Of a stretch of DNA of 64,000 bases, positions 1-9,439 are shown piece after piece. This DNA is from Porphyromonadaceae bacterium (GTDB lineage Bacteria; Bacteroidota; Bacteroidia; Bacteroidales; Dysgonomonadaceae). Each line of letters starts with the position of its first letter. Within the stretch, counting starts at the first letter, position 1. The notes beneath the pieces are model-generated. The model had not been told where the DNA came from, did not search any database, and saw only the letters and a list, made by a program, of their open reading frames with translations. The stretch lies in NCBI GenBank assembly GCA_022840285.1, contig JALHIE010000001.1, positions 78,869-142,868 on the forward strand, read 5' to 3'. The translations under genes were made by a program, and so were the position numbers.

Positions 1-68
1 TCGGTTGGCGTTTCGCTTTTTTTACCGGCTTGCTTCGTTTTTCAGTCGCCGATTAGCGTTATAAATCG

Positions 69-76
69 TATCTTTG
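69..76 (+). promoter_or_regulatory. -7 promoter box before aroQ
   Basis: TATCTTTG matches the Bacteroidetes -7 consensus TAnnTTTG and lies 21 bases before the aroQ start codon. No clear TTTG -33 box is seen at the expected distance, so this is a half-match. It is the only promoter-like signal in the first 97 bases, which otherwise hold no gene. Confidence 0.4.
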
Positions 77-97
77 CAACCACAAACATACAAAACA

Positions 98-529
98 ATG
101 AAAATCCAAATCATCAACGGTCCTAATCTTAACTTGTTGGGAATGAGGGAACCGGACGTTTACGGAGACCAGTCGTTCGCAGCCTGGTATGAAACGCTGC
201 AGGAAGCGTTTCCCGAAATAAGGCTGGACTATTATCAATCGAACGTTGAGGGGGAGATTATCAATAAGATCCACGAAACGGGGTTTGATTACGACGGCAT
301 CATTCTCAATGCCGGTGGGTATACCCACACATCGGTTGCCATTCGTGATGCGATCAAGTCGGTGAGGACTCCGGTGATCGAAGTGCATATCTCCAATGTA
401 TATGCCCGGGAAGAGTTCCGTCATCAATCCATGATCTCGGCAGTTTGCGCAGGGGTGATCGGCGGGTTTGGACTGAACTCCTACCGTTTAGCTGTGGAAG
501 CCCTGAAAATGGCAAACAAAACGGATTAA
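98..529 (+). CDS. aroQ: Type II 3-dehydroquinate dehydratase
   Basis: This 143-residue protein should dehydrate 3-dehydroquinate to 3-dehydroshikimate in the cytosolic shikimate pathway. It has the usual type II length and the N-terminal NGPNLNLLG motif (residues 7-15), followed by the catalytic-loop tyrosine in DVYG (residue 22). The substrate-binding NAGGYTHTSVA and EVHISN segments lie in the middle. The ATG at 98 is preferred over an upstream TTG at 74, because 74 falls inside the -7 promoter box and the family starts at MKIQIINGP. It is the first gene of a same-strand series with pyk. Confidence 0.95.
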   Translation: MKIQIINGPNLNLLGMREPDVYGDQSFAAWYETLQEAFPEIRLDYYQSNVEGEIINKIHETGFDYDGIILNAGGYTHTSVAIRDAIKSVRTPVIEVHISNVYAREEFRHQSMISAVCAGVIGGFGLNSYRLAVEALKMANKTD

Positions 530-603
530 AAAGTGTTTAATGCACAGATGACACAGGTACTGATGGCATCCGGGACCTAAAAAAACTCTCAACTAAATTA
601 ACA

Positions 604-2073
604 ATGCTGAAACATACTAAAATTGTAGCGACCATCTCGGACAAACGTTGCGACGTTCCTTTTCTTCAGCAGCTTTTTGCAGAAGGAATGGATGTGGTCA
701 GGTTGAATTCCGCCCACCTTGACCGGGAAGGATTTTTGAAAATTATCAACAACGTTCGTGCGGTGTCAGACAGAATTGCCATTCTGGTCGATACAAAAGG
801 TCCGGAAATAAGAACAACCGTCGCCGCTGAACCCATTGAGCTCACCACGGGTGACCGGGTGAAAGTGATCGGTGATCCCCGGAGTGTCTCATCCAAAGAG
901 GCTATTTATGTCTCTTACCCTAACATTGCCGATGAGATGAATGTAGGTGACGATATACTGATCGATGACGGAGAGATTGACCTGAAAGTGATCGGCAAAG
1001 ATAACGGTCACCTGCTTTGCAGCGTGCAAAACGACGGGACGGTCGGAAGCCGTAAAAGCGTGAATATCCCCGGAGTCCGCATCAACTTGCCGACGATTAC
1101 CGATCGCGACCGCGAGTTTATCGCTTTGGCAGAAAAGCACAACGTTGATTTCATAGCTCACTCTTTCGTGCGAAGCAAGGAGGATGTGATGGAGGTTCAG
1201 GCAATTTTGGATGAACTGAAAAGCCCGATAAAGATCGTCGCCAAAATAGAAAATCAGGAAGGGGTAGACAATGCCGATGAGATCCTGCACCATGCGTATG
1301 GAGTGATGATAGCCCGCGGCGATCTGGGCATTGAGGTGGCGCAGGAAAAAATTCCCGCTATTCAACGCACGCTGATCCGGAAAGCGATTAAGCATAAAAA
1401 ACCGGTGATCGTGGCTACACAGATGCTTCACTCCATGATTGAGCATCCCCGGCCGACACGGGCGGAGATTACCGATATAGCCAACGCCATTTATTACCGT
1501 ACCGATGCGATCATGCTCAGCGGTGAGACGGCATACGGTAAATACCCGGTGGAAGCGGTACGTACGATGACCAAAGTAGCTTACGAGACGGAAAAAAACA
1601 AACTTGCCGAAAACGATATTCGTGTTCCTTACGATTTTGATGATAACGAAGTGACTTCGTTCCTGGCCAAGCAGGCGGTGAAAACGGCTTCGCGACTGAA
1701 TACGGAAGCTATTTTTACCGATAGCCATACGGGACGTACGGCCCGGGTGCTTGCCGCATTTCGGGGACGAAAACCCGTATTTGCCATGACCACAACCGAT
1801 CGCCTGGCACGAGAGCTTGCCCTTTCTTACGGCGTTTGGGCAGAGCATTTGCCGGGAAGAGGCATAGAGAACACCAAAGAGAGCCGTCGGGCCTATTATG
1901 TGGCCGCCATCCAGAAAATGCTGGATATGAAAATGATCGACCTGAAGGACCGGGTGGCTTACCTGGGCGGAAGTTTTGGGGAGACCGGCGGAACCACCTA
2001 CCTCGATATCAGCGAGGTGTGGAAAGTGCTGGAAGCCAAAGAGAAGTACAACCTGCCCGATTATACGCAATAA
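604..2073 (+). CDS. pyk: Pyruvate kinase
   Basis: Converts phosphoenolpyruvate and ADP to pyruvate and ATP, the last step of glycolysis. The 489-residue length is normal. The N-terminal TKIVATIS strand, the KGPEIRT segment, the IVAKIENQEG active-site strand and the ARGDLGIE metal/substrate motif are all present in order, followed by a C-terminal allosteric-type domain (from about residue 350). It starts 74 bases after aroQ and ends 3 bases before the methyltransferase gene, which suggests co-transcription downstream. A 423-codon antisense frame across this gene is a shadow. Confidence 0.96.
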   Translation: MLKHTKIVATISDKRCDVPFLQQLFAEGMDVVRLNSAHLDREGFLKIINNVRAVSDRIAILVDTKGPEIRTTVAAEPIELTTGDRVKVIGDPRSVSSKEAIYVSYPNIADEMNVGDDILIDDGEIDLKVIGKDNGHLLCSVQNDGTVGSRKSVNIPGVRINLPTITDRDREFIALAEKHNVDFIAHSFVRSKEDVMEVQAILDELKSPIKIVAKIENQEGVDNADEILHHAYGVMIARGDLGIEVAQEKIPAIQRTLIRKAIKHKKPVIVATQMLHSMIEHPRPTRAEITDIANAIYYRTDAIMLSGETAYGKYPVEAVRTMTKVAYETEKNKLAENDIRVPYDFDDNEVTSFLAKQAVKTASRLNTEAIFTDSHTGRTARVLAAFRGRKPVFAMTTTDRLARELALSYGVWAEHLPGRGIENTKESRRAYYVAAIQKMLDMKMIDLKDRVAYLGGSFGETGGTTYLDISEVWKVLEAKEKYNLPDYTQ

Positions 2074-2076
2074 AAG

Positions 2077-2712
2077 ATGGAGAGTAAGCTGGAAGAATAT
2101 ATCTTGTCCCACATCGACGCAGAGCCGGATGTTTTGAAGAAGATCGACCGGGATGCTCACGTCAAGCTACTCCATACAAGCATGATATCCGGTCATTTGC
2201 AAGGCCGGTTACTGAAGATGCTGACCCGGATGATTCGTGCGGAACGGGTGCTGGAAATCGGAACTTTTGTGGGATATTCCACCTTGTGTTTCGCCGAAGG
2301 ACTGGAAGAGAACGGCGAGGTTCATACGATAGAAATAGACGATGAACTGGAAGATTATGTTCGTTCGAATCTTGCGCTGTCTGAATATGGCAACAAGATA
2401 AAACTGCATATCGGAGACGCTGTACAAATCATACCGGGGTTTGAAGACGGGAGTTTTGACCTTGCGTTTATCGATGCCGACAAGGAATTGTATTGGGAAT
2501 ATTTTGAGGCCACACTTCCGAAAATCCGGAAAGGCGGTTTCATTCTTGTTGACAATACGCTCTGGTATGGGAAAGTAGTGGAAAAAGTGGAGAGCAGTGA
2601 CCGGGCAACCCAGGGGATTTTGAATTTCAACGAAAGACTGGCTTACGACGACAGGGTGGAAAAGGTAATTCTCCCCATACGGGACGGAATTACCGTTATT
2701 CGGAAAAAATAG
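2077..2712 (+). CDS. SAM-dependent O-methyltransferase (class I, COMT-like)
   Basis: A 211-residue methyltransferase of the caffeoyl-CoA O-methyltransferase-like family (Methyltransf_3). The SAM-binding motif I is EIGTFVGYSTL (about residues 61-71). The metal-binding acidic motif FIDADKELY (about 132-140) and the later VDNTLWYGKV segment are typical. The acceptor cannot be read from sequence. The ATG at 2077 sits 3 bases after pyk, and rbfA follows after 6 bases, so it is embedded in a housekeeping operon; this order is common in Bacteroidales. Confidence 0.88.
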   Translation: MESKLEEYILSHIDAEPDVLKKIDRDAHVKLLHTSMISGHLQGRLLKMLTRMIRAERVLEIGTFVGYSTLCFAEGLEENGEVHTIEIDDELEDYVRSNLALSEYGNKIKLHIGDAVQIIPGFEDGSFDLAFIDADKELYWEYFEATLPKIRKGGFILVDNTLWYGKVVEKVESSDRATQGILNFNERLAYDDRVEKVILPIRDGITVIRKK

Positions 2713-2718
2713 AGAAGA

Positions 2719-3051
2719 ATGGAAACAAACAGACAACAAAAAGTAAACCGGCTGATTCAGAAAGAGCTCGGTGAAATTTTTCTAATGGAAACCAAAAAGA
2801 TGCCGGGTGTGCTTGTGTCGGTTACACACGTTCGGGTAACCCCCGATCTGGGGATAGCGCACTCTTACCTGAGCATATTCCCCTCGGAAAAAGGAAGTGA
2901 ATTGGTGCAGAACGTAAACGATAACGTGAAATCAATCCGGTACAACCTGGGAAAACGAATCGGAAAACAGTTGCGTGTCGTTCCCGAGTTGGTTTTTTAC
3001 CTGGACGACTCGCTCGACTACATCGAAAACATTGATAAATTATTGAAATAA
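2719..3051 (+). CDS. rbfA: 30S ribosome-binding factor A
   Basis: A 110-residue ribosome maturation factor that binds the 30S subunit and helps 16S rRNA 5'-end processing and cold adaptation. The sequence has the family's N-terminal RQQKVNRLIQKELGEI helix and the KH-like fold with VTPDLGIAHSYLSIF and the C-terminal VPELVFYLDDSLDY segment. The length matches the family. It lies between the O-methyltransferase and the FtsX-like permease with only 6 and 1 bases between genes. Confidence 0.94.
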   Translation: METNRQQKVNRLIQKELGEIFLMETKKMPGVLVSVTHVRVTPDLGIAHSYLSIFPSEKGSELVQNVNDNVKSIRYNLGKRIGKQLRVVPELVFYLDDSLDYIENIDKLLK

Positions 3052-3052
3052 C

Positions 3053-4285
3053 GTGAATCTTTCCCTCTTTGTCGCCCGACGCTATCTTTTCTCTAAGAAA
3101 TCACACAACGCCATTAATGTCATTTCGCTTATATCGGTGTGTGGAATTGCTATTGCCACGATGGCAATGGTCTGCGTTTTGTCTGTTTTCAACGGATTTG
3201 GCGGAATTGTTGAAGGGATGTTCAGCGCTTTCGATCCGGACCTGAAAATTACGGCCAAAGCCGGAAAAGTATTTGATTACCACACGCCCGCCTTTGATAA
3301 GGCCTTACGGGTTGAAGGTATTCAGATGATATCGGAGTCGCTCGAAGAAAATGCGTTGTATAAATTTGAGGACCGTCAGGTGCCGGCTCTGGTGAAAGGA
3401 GTCTCGGAAGAGTTCCGGTTGATGGCCGAGATGGATAAACTCATGGTGGACGGCAGGTTCCGCCTGAGCGATGACGCAGTGAACTACACAACCCTCGGAA
3501 CAGGACTGGCTATCACGCTGGGCGTACGGGCAGGATTTGTAAACCCGATCGAAATTTATGCTCCGAAACGCGATGTGAACGTTAACCTGGCAAACCCGTC
3601 GGCGGCATTCACGCGCGAAGATATTCAGATAGGCGGTGTCTTCAGCCTCAATCAGCCCGATGTGGATGATCAGATGGCCATTATTCCCATCCGTTTGGCA
3701 CGCGAACTGTTCAGGTACGACAACGAAGTATCCTCCCTCGACATTAAGCTTCATCCCGATGCCTCGCTGAAGAGAGTAAAATCGGAAATTGAGAAGATAC
3801 TGGGAGACAATTTTCTGGTGGAAAACCGGTTCGAGCAGCAGATTGAATCTTTCAGGATGTTGCAGATCGAGAAATGGGTGACGTTCCTTATACTGGCCTT
3901 TATCCTGTTGATTGCCGTTTTTAACGTGGTTGGATCACTCTCGATGTTGATTGTGGAAAAGACGGTGGATATCAAAAGTTTAAAAAACATGGGAGCGAGC
4001 AACAACCTTATTTCACGCATTTTTCTATACGAAGGATGGCTGATCGCCTTTTTCGGAATCATTTCGGGAATTGTTGCCGGGCTGACCTTGTGTTTGTTGC
4101 AGCAGCATTTCGGATTGCTCCGCCTGAGCAATGTGCCCGGAGCCTATGTGGTGGATGCCTATCCGGTTATTGTACGGTTCTGGGATATTGTAACTGTCTT
4201 TGTGGTGGTTAGCATCATCTCGCTGTTTACCATATTTTATCCCATCAATAACTTGAAGAAGAGGTTAAAATTTGCGGAGGCGTAA
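3053..4285 (+). CDS. FtsX-family ABC transporter permease (LolC/LolE-like)
   Basis: A 410-residue inner-membrane permease of the MacB-FtsX superfamily, most like the LolC/E proteins that extract lipoproteins toward the outer membrane. It has one N-terminal membrane segment (about residues 20-50), a large periplasmic MacB_PCD-type domain and three C-terminal membrane segments (about 275-400), with the conserved ILIAVFNVVGSLSMLI and KNMGAS elements. The GTG start at 3053 follows the rbfA stop by one base. The partner ATPase (LolD) is not in the window, so substrate assignment is by family only. Confidence 0.85.
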   Translation: MNLSLFVARRYLFSKKSHNAINVISLISVCGIAIATMAMVCVLSVFNGFGGIVEGMFSAFDPDLKITAKAGKVFDYHTPAFDKALRVEGIQMISESLEENALYKFEDRQVPALVKGVSEEFRLMAEMDKLMVDGRFRLSDDAVNYTTLGTGLAITLGVRAGFVNPIEIYAPKRDVNVNLANPSAAFTREDIQIGGVFSLNQPDVDDQMAIIPIRLARELFRYDNEVSSLDIKLHPDASLKRVKSEIEKILGDNFLVENRFEQQIESFRMLQIEKWVTFLILAFILLIAVFNVVGSLSMLIVEKTVDIKSLKNMGASNNLISRIFLYEGWLIAFFGIISGIVAGLTLCLLQQHFGLLRLSNVPGAYVVDAYPVIVRFWDIVTVFVVVSIISLFTIFYPINNLKKRLKFAEA

Positions 4286-4317
4286 CACGTTTGCTCTTCG
4301 CTCAAAGCATATAAACA

Positions 4318-5634
4318 ATGAAGATAGCAGTCGTTGGAACAGGATATGTAGGATTGGTTTCGGGTGCATGCTTTGCCGAAATGGGAGTGGATGTTACCTG
4401 TGTGGACATTGACGAATCCAAGATCGAGGGATTGAAACAAGGCATTATCCCTATTTACGAACCCGGGTTGAAAAATATTGTGGTTCGCAATTACGATGCC
4501 GGCAGGTTACATTTTACTACCGATTTGCCATCGGTTTTGAACGACATGGATATGGTTTTTATCGCTGTCGGGACTCCCTCGGACGAAGAGGGCAACGCCG
4601 AGATGAAATACGTTTGGGAGGTTACAGAAACCATTGGCGACTACATTGGAAAACCGCTGCTGATCGTCACCAAAAGTACTGTTCCGGTGGGAACTTCGCA
4701 CCGGATAAAAGAACGGGTGCAGCACAAATTGGTCAAACGGGGCCTCAGCGACCTGGAGTTTGATGTAGCCTCCAATCCCGAGTTCCTGAAGGAGGGTGCT
4801 GCCGTGGACGACTTCATGAGTCCCGACCGTGTGGTGGTGGGTGTGGAGTCTGAGCGGGCCAAGGAGTTGATGACCCGGCTATATCGCCCGTTCCTGCTCA
4901 ATAATTTCCGCGTAATCTTCATGGACATCCTCTCGTCGGAGATGACAAAGTATGCCTCCAATGCCATGCTGGCAACCCGGATAAGCTTTATGAACGATGT
5001 TGCCAACCTGTGCGAACGGGTGGGAGCCGACGTGAACATGGTGCGGCGGGGTATCGGTAGCGACACACGTATCGGGAAGAATTTTCTCTATCCGGGTTGC
5101 GGATATGGGGGAAGCTGCTTCCCCAAAGATGTGAAAGCGATCATCAGGGTGGCCGAAAATGTAGGGTATGAAATGAGTGTGCTTAAGGCTGTAGAGCAGG
5201 TAAACGAGAATCAGAAGAAGATTCTTTTCCTAAAATTCAGTGAGTTTTTCAACGGTGCAGTAGAAGGAAAAACCGCTGCTGTCTGGGGATTATCTTTCAA
5301 GCCCGAAACTGACGATGTGAGGGATGCACCGGCCCTGCAGCTGATAAACAGTCTGTTGGAGTCCAACGTAAATGTCCGTGCGTATGATCCGGCGGCGATG
5401 AATGAAGTCCGAAAACTGTTAAACGATAAAATATATTACGCCAAAGATATTTACGACGCCGCGAACAATGCCGACGCACTTATCGTTCCTACTGAATGGA
5501 AGGAGTTTCGTCTACCCAACTGGGAGATTCTGAAAAAGATTATGCGTACACACCTGGTTGTCGACGGACGGAACATTTACAACAAAGAGGACCTTTCTTC
5601 CTACGGATTCGAATACCGGGGGATAGGTTTATAA
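4318..5634 (+). CDS. ugd: UDP-glucose 6-dehydrogenase
   Basis: A 438-residue NAD-dependent dehydrogenase that oxidises UDP-glucose to UDP-glucuronate for polysaccharide or LPS synthesis. The N-terminal Rossmann motif GTGYVGLVSG (residues 7-16), the STVPVGT segment, the catalytic cysteine in GYGGSCFPKD (about residue 266) and the C-terminal GLSFKPETDDVRDAP segment are all seen. UDP-N-acetyl-mannosamine dehydrogenase is a less likely alternative. It sits 32 bases after the permease. Confidence 0.93.
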   Translation: MKIAVVGTGYVGLVSGACFAEMGVDVTCVDIDESKIEGLKQGIIPIYEPGLKNIVVRNYDAGRLHFTTDLPSVLNDMDMVFIAVGTPSDEEGNAEMKYVWEVTETIGDYIGKPLLIVTKSTVPVGTSHRIKERVQHKLVKRGLSDLEFDVASNPEFLKEGAAVDDFMSPDRVVVGVESERAKELMTRLYRPFLLNNFRVIFMDILSSEMTKYASNAMLATRISFMNDVANLCERVGADVNMVRRGIGSDTRIGKNFLYPGCGYGGSCFPKDVKAIIRVAENVGYEMSVLKAVEQVNENQKKILFLKFSEFFNGAVEGKTAAVWGLSFKPETDDVRDAPALQLINSLLESNVNVRAYDPAAMNEVRKLLNDKIYYAKDIYDAANNADALIVPTEWKEFRLPNWEILKKIMRTHLVVDGRNIYNKEDLSSYGFEYRGIGL

Positions 5635-5660
5635 CATGAAGTTCAGGTTATCCATAAAAA

Positions 5661-6287
5661 ATGAATTTAATTGAAGCGCTCAACTGGCGTTATGCGACAA
5701 AGCGGATGACGGGAGAAAAGATTGTGGAAAGCGACCTTGATGTCATTCTGGAAACCATTCGTTTAACGCCTACTGCATATGGTCTGCAGCCTTTTAAAGT
5801 TGTAGTTACTCAAAAAAAAGAGTTGCTGGACGAGGTTTTCGAGAAATCTTGTCCGCAAATTGTGATCAAGCAATGTTCTCACCTGCTTATTTTTAAAGCG
5901 AGGAAAAAGCTTGACTCCGAATACCTGGAAGGCTACCTGAAGGAGATGAAGCGCCTCAGAAACTCCACAGATGAATACATTGACGGGTATCGTTCCAAGA
6001 TCTTAAAGGTGATTGACGACCCGCGGATCAATAAATTCAGCTGGACGATCCGGCAAACGTATATCGCACTGGGGTATGCCACTGTTGCTGCGGCGACACT
6101 GGGAATCGACTCCACGCCCATCGAGGGGTTTGATGCACAAGCGTTAAACCGGGCGCTCAAACTCGATACCGATAGAGAAGAAGCCGTGGTGATGCTTACA
6201 CTGGGTTACCGGGATGGGAAAGAAGATAAATTGGCGAATTTGCCGAAGATCAGAAAACCGATGGACTTGCTGGTGGAGAGGATATAA
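5661..6287 (+). CDS. Nitroreductase-family NAD(P)H oxidoreductase
   Basis: A 208-residue FMN-dependent nitroreductase-family protein. The N-terminal RYATKRM segment and PTAYGLQPFKVVV (FMN-contact region, about residues 37-49) are diagnostic, as is the C-terminal MLTLGYRDGKEDK. These enzymes reduce nitroaromatics, quinones or flavins; the physiological substrate is not evident. Its end is only 10 bases from the end of gldN on the opposite strand, with no clear terminator between them. Confidence 0.88.
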   Translation: MNLIEALNWRYATKRMTGEKIVESDLDVILETIRLTPTAYGLQPFKVVVTQKKELLDEVFEKSCPQIVIKQCSHLLIFKARKKLDSEYLEGYLKEMKRLRNSTDEYIDGYRSKILKVIDDPRINKFSWTIRQTYIALGYATVAAATLGIDSTPIEGFDAQALNRALKLDTDREEAVVMLTLGYRDGKEDKLANLPKIRKPMDLLVERI

Positions 6288-6297
6288 TGAAGTGAAA

Positions 6298-7275
6298 TCA
6301 GTACCTCCTATCCCTCATTGTGTTGGAACTGAGGTCGGAAGCTGCTCTTGCAGCACTTCTTCTTGTTCGGCGGGTTGGCTTTTCCGGTTTTACAACAGTT
6401 GAATCGGTATTCTCTTTCCACAGTCTCTCTTCAAAATCCCTGAGTTCTCGCTCGATTCGCTCCTGTTCCGCTTTCATCTCCTCGGGGGTGGAAGTATATT
6501 GCGAAATGGTTAGGTTGCGCGGGTTGGCTGTCTTGTAAATTTCGCCGTCGTACTGTTTCATGCGGAAGAAATCATCGATCGTTCCCGTCAGGGTGTTGTT
6601 GAGGCTCGAAGTCATGACGGGCATACGCAGAGCGTAGGGGCGAATTTCGTCGTAGGGAATCCAGAAAAGCGGATAGCGGACGATCTGGGATTCGTAGTCA
6701 CCCTGGCGATAGATAATGGGGCATACGGCAATTGTTTTCACCCCGTAGTTCGATGTCCCGGTTTCAAAATAGTAGGCTTCCTTCAGGTAATATCCCAATA
6801 CTTCGTGACTGGGAATATCCGCCTTGCTGACGGCGATGTTCCCGTCTTGTGTCTCGTGGGAAATTTCGAACCTGTCGAGAAATTCCTTGAAATCGATCTT
6901 GTATTCATCCGTGAAGACTTCCCGGCCATCCAGGTATTCGTAAGCCGAAATCTTGTTTTCGGAGAGCAGGTTGAAAATCAGGGTGAACAGGTTCATCCTT
7001 CCCTGTTCCGGCAGTACCGGATAGTAGAGCGGCGCGTTGCTTTCCCTTGACAGATCGAGATAACGGTAGACCTCACGCATCCATTTGGCATCGCCGATAT
7101 CCGTAGGTTGCGTGCGGTTCATCTGCCCGGAGCGGCTCGTTAATTCCGGGATGTTGTTCGTATCGGATTGGCCTTGATTCCGGCGTTGCAACCTTTCCCG
7201 CGCAGTCTCCTGGGAGAAGCAGTTTCCGATACAGCAGAAAATGAATAACGAAACAAGTATTGGCGTAAATTTCAT
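6298..7275 (-). CDS. gldN: Type IX secretion / gliding protein GldN (PorN)
   Basis: A 325-residue periplasmic subunit that forms the PorK/N (GldK/N) ring under the outer membrane in the type IX secretion system. A signal peptide (residues 1-21, ending CFSQ) is followed by an Arg/Gln-rich linker and the conserved body with MREVYRYLDL, EYLDGREVFT and the FWIPYDEIRPYALR segment. The tail is rich in Arg and Ala. It is the last gene of the porP-gldKLMN run and starts 48 bases after gldM. Confidence 0.93.
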   Translation of the reverse strand: MKFTPILVSLFIFCCIGNCFSQETARERLQRRNQGQSDTNNIPELTSRSGQMNRTQPTDIGDAKWMREVYRYLDLSRESNAPLYYPVLPEQGRMNLFTLIFNLLSENKISAYEYLDGREVFTDEYKIDFKEFLDRFEISHETQDGNIAVSKADIPSHEVLGYYLKEAYYFETGTSNYGVKTIAVCPIIYRQGDYESQIVRYPLFWIPYDEIRPYALRMPVMTSSLNNTLTGTIDDFFRMKQYDGEIYKTANPRNLTISQYTSTPEEMKAEQERIERELRDFEERLWKENTDSTVVKPEKPTRRTRRSAARAASDLSSNTMRDRRY

Positions 7276-7323
7276 TGTCCTATATGTTTTTTAAATTCCA
7301 CATCCGGGGTCTCAATTCGTAAA

Positions 7324-8880
7324 TCAGTTTATCCTCACCTCAATTACCGCTATCTCCCTTTCCAGTCCATCGGGGCCAATCGCTTTCACTCCCGAAATAT
7401 AGAAGTATTTACCGCGCTGCAACCGGCGGATTTGTTCTTTTTGCCTTTCCGAAAACCGGCTTCCGTCGGACACTTCGGGAATGGCATTTCCCATGGAGTC
7501 GAAAAACAGGGTGCGAAAACCGGTTACCCGGAAAGGGATATTCAGGATTCCATCGTCGATGGCGGCTTTTATGCCCGGAGCATTCATCAATAGGTTTTTT
7601 GCCAGGCTGCCGCCTTTAAACGTAACCGGATTCCCGTTGGCATCGGCATATTCGATGTAGGGAGTGGGGTCGGGCAGGGTACGGACACGAAAATTTTTGG
7701 TTGCCAGCTGCCGCACCTGGCTTCCCGTTCTTGCCGAGATGGAGATCGTTGCATCCCGACCGGCAGCAGCCGGTTTGGCTTCCCACAAGTTGCCTTTTCT
7801 GACGAGTGAACCGTTGGTCATGGTCGCCGAGATGTCTTGCGGAGCAATTCCCGGCACGGAGATACTGACCTCATTCCCAATCCCTGCGTAAAGGACATTC
7901 ATCAGGGTAGGCGCGATGGTGGCCACGGGTTCGACAACGGTATAGCTGTCCGAAAAGTTCCTGCGTACCACACTGCCATCGCCTCCCATCGTTTCAACAT
8001 AGCCCTCCACCGGAAAAGTTCCTACGGCGGAGCTTCCTGCGGAGAAGAACCCCCTGGAAGAGGAGTCGAGTGATTGGCCGTTTACGAATATGTGGGGAAC
8101 TTGTGTGGAATCTTCTGCCGAAAGGATGATCCGGGCGTTGTAGGTGCCTCCCTGAATGACGATTTTCGATTCGGGAATAACGTATGCCCGGAGCTGGTTT
8201 ACCCTGAGATCGCTCACGTCGATGCTGTTGAGCAGGCTGCTCAGTGCTTCTCCCTCCGAAGACCTGACATCGTTCTGGATTTTCGAAAGGATCGTTACGG
8301 CTGCGGAAACAGGCATCTTCTCGAAGAGCGATTCCTCCCAGTTCTTACGGGAACCGCTCCTTTCAGACGGGATTGTGCTGAGGTTGTTCTCAATGACTTC
8401 GCGTCGGCCCGAGTCGTGAATAAGGCCGGTTACGGTCTGGCGGTAACTGTCGATGGCTGCACGCAACCTCATTCCCTTACGGGTTGAATGCGACAACATG
8501 ACAAAGGAGGCCGCATCCAGATTATCTTTGTTTTTGATGTTGTTGATGTTCCCTTTTTTTCCGTCCGACTCTTTGACGATCTGCACTTTCAGGGTTTCTA
8601 TGTAGTTCACCAGCGAATCACTCATCCGTTTCACCTGTACCCCTTTGTCGAACCACTCGCCGGCTTTTTCCCTGTTTTGGGAGCTATATTCCTCAAGTTC
8701 TTTCATAATCAACCGGTTCCTGGCGAGCATGTTTTTCGATGAATTGCCCAGGCTGTCGCCAACAATATCGAATCCGTTGAGCACCTCGGCCGATACGTTT
8801 AGCGCCAGCATAGCGATAAACACCAGATACATCAGGTTTATCATTTTTTGACGGGGAGAGTTGGGACTGTTGCTGATCAT
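7324..8880 (-). CDS. gldM: Type IX secretion / gliding motor protein GldM (PorM)
   Basis: A 518-residue inner-membrane protein with one N-terminal transmembrane helix (about residues 12-35, with the conserved PRQKMINLMYLVF start) and a long periplasmic part of stacked helical and beta domains. With GldL it forms the proton-driven motor that powers secretion and gliding. Its ATG overlaps the gldL stop by four bases, as is usual for this pair, so the two are translationally coupled. The length is normal for the family. Confidence 0.95.
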   Translation of the reverse strand: MISNSPNSPRQKMINLMYLVFIAMLALNVSAEVLNGFDIVGDSLGNSSKNMLARNRLIMKELEEYSSQNREKAGEWFDKGVQVKRMSDSLVNYIETLKVQIVKESDGKKGNINNIKNKDNLDAASFVMLSHSTRKGMRLRAAIDSYRQTVTGLIHDSGRREVIENNLSTIPSERSGSRKNWEESLFEKMPVSAAVTILSKIQNDVRSSEGEALSSLLNSIDVSDLRVNQLRAYVIPESKIVIQGGTYNARIILSAEDSTQVPHIFVNGQSLDSSSRGFFSAGSSAVGTFPVEGYVETMGGDGSVVRRNFSDSYTVVEPVATIAPTLMNVLYAGIGNEVSISVPGIAPQDISATMTNGSLVRKGNLWEAKPAAAGRDATISISARTGSQVRQLATKNFRVRTLPDPTPYIEYADANGNPVTFKGGSLAKNLLMNAPGIKAAIDDGILNIPFRVTGFRTLFFDSMGNAIPEVSDGSRFSERQKEQIRRLQRGKYFYISGVKAIGPDGLEREIAVIEVRIN

Positions 8881-9410
8881 TTGGGCTGCGGGTTTGTCAT
8901 CGCTTGAATCATACGCCCGTAAATTTGGTTCAGCTCCTCTATCTGCCGGGTCATCTTTTCGGTCTCCCGGTTGAGGGATTCCATCTGTTGAACATATCCC
9001 ATAGAGTTCTGGCTGATGTGTCTATAGGATTCCTGCAGCGACTCCGATATTCTTATCAGCTTCTCCGTCGCTTGCGCAAATTTCATTACGTTATCCGGGA
9101 CCGGTGCGAGTTGGTCCGCCGGATCTCCGGGAGTGACGGGAAGCGGTGGTAGATTTTCACTGCGTTGCACTGCATGGAAAGCCGGAGCTTCCTTCGGTGG
9201 CCTGTCCAGTCCGTAGAGAATAAAAACAATACACTCTATGGCCATGCCCGTTCCGAAAATAATGTTTCCCCAAATGCCCCACCAATGCAACACCTTGACC
9301 ATGGCTCCAAAAATAACGATGGCTGCGCCAAAGCTATAGGCGTACTGCAGAAACCGCTGTCCGTTGCCGGTCTGGAGGGCACTTTCTATTTTCCTGATTA
9401 TTTTGTTCAT
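8877..9410 (-). CDS. gldL: Type IX secretion / gliding motor protein GldL (PorL)
   Basis: A 177-residue inner-membrane protein with two transmembrane helices (about residues 22-70, containing the conserved KVLHWWG and IIFGTGMAIE segments, whose charged residues are implicated in proton flow) and a cytoplasmic coiled-coil tail (about 105-175). The ATG at 9410 is chosen because it follows a purine-rich stretch and matches the family start MNKIIRKIE. The longer frame back to 9473 would run into gldK. Confidence 0.95.
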   Translation of the reverse strand: MNKIIRKIESALQTGNGQRFLQYAYSFGAAIVIFGAMVKVLHWWGIWGNIIFGTGMAIECIVFILYGLDRPPKEAPAFHAVQRSENLPPLPVTPGDPADQLAPVPDNVMKFAQATEKLIRISESLQESYRHISQNSMGYVQQMESLNRETEKMTRQIEELNQIYGRMIQAMTNPQPK

Positions 9411-9439
9411 CTTCTCTCTTTTGTTCAACCCTTTCCAGG

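Noticed and set aside
889..2160. 423-codon minus-strand open frame
   Set aside because: It lies fully over pyk and part of the methyltransferase, has no family motif and is a codon-use shadow.
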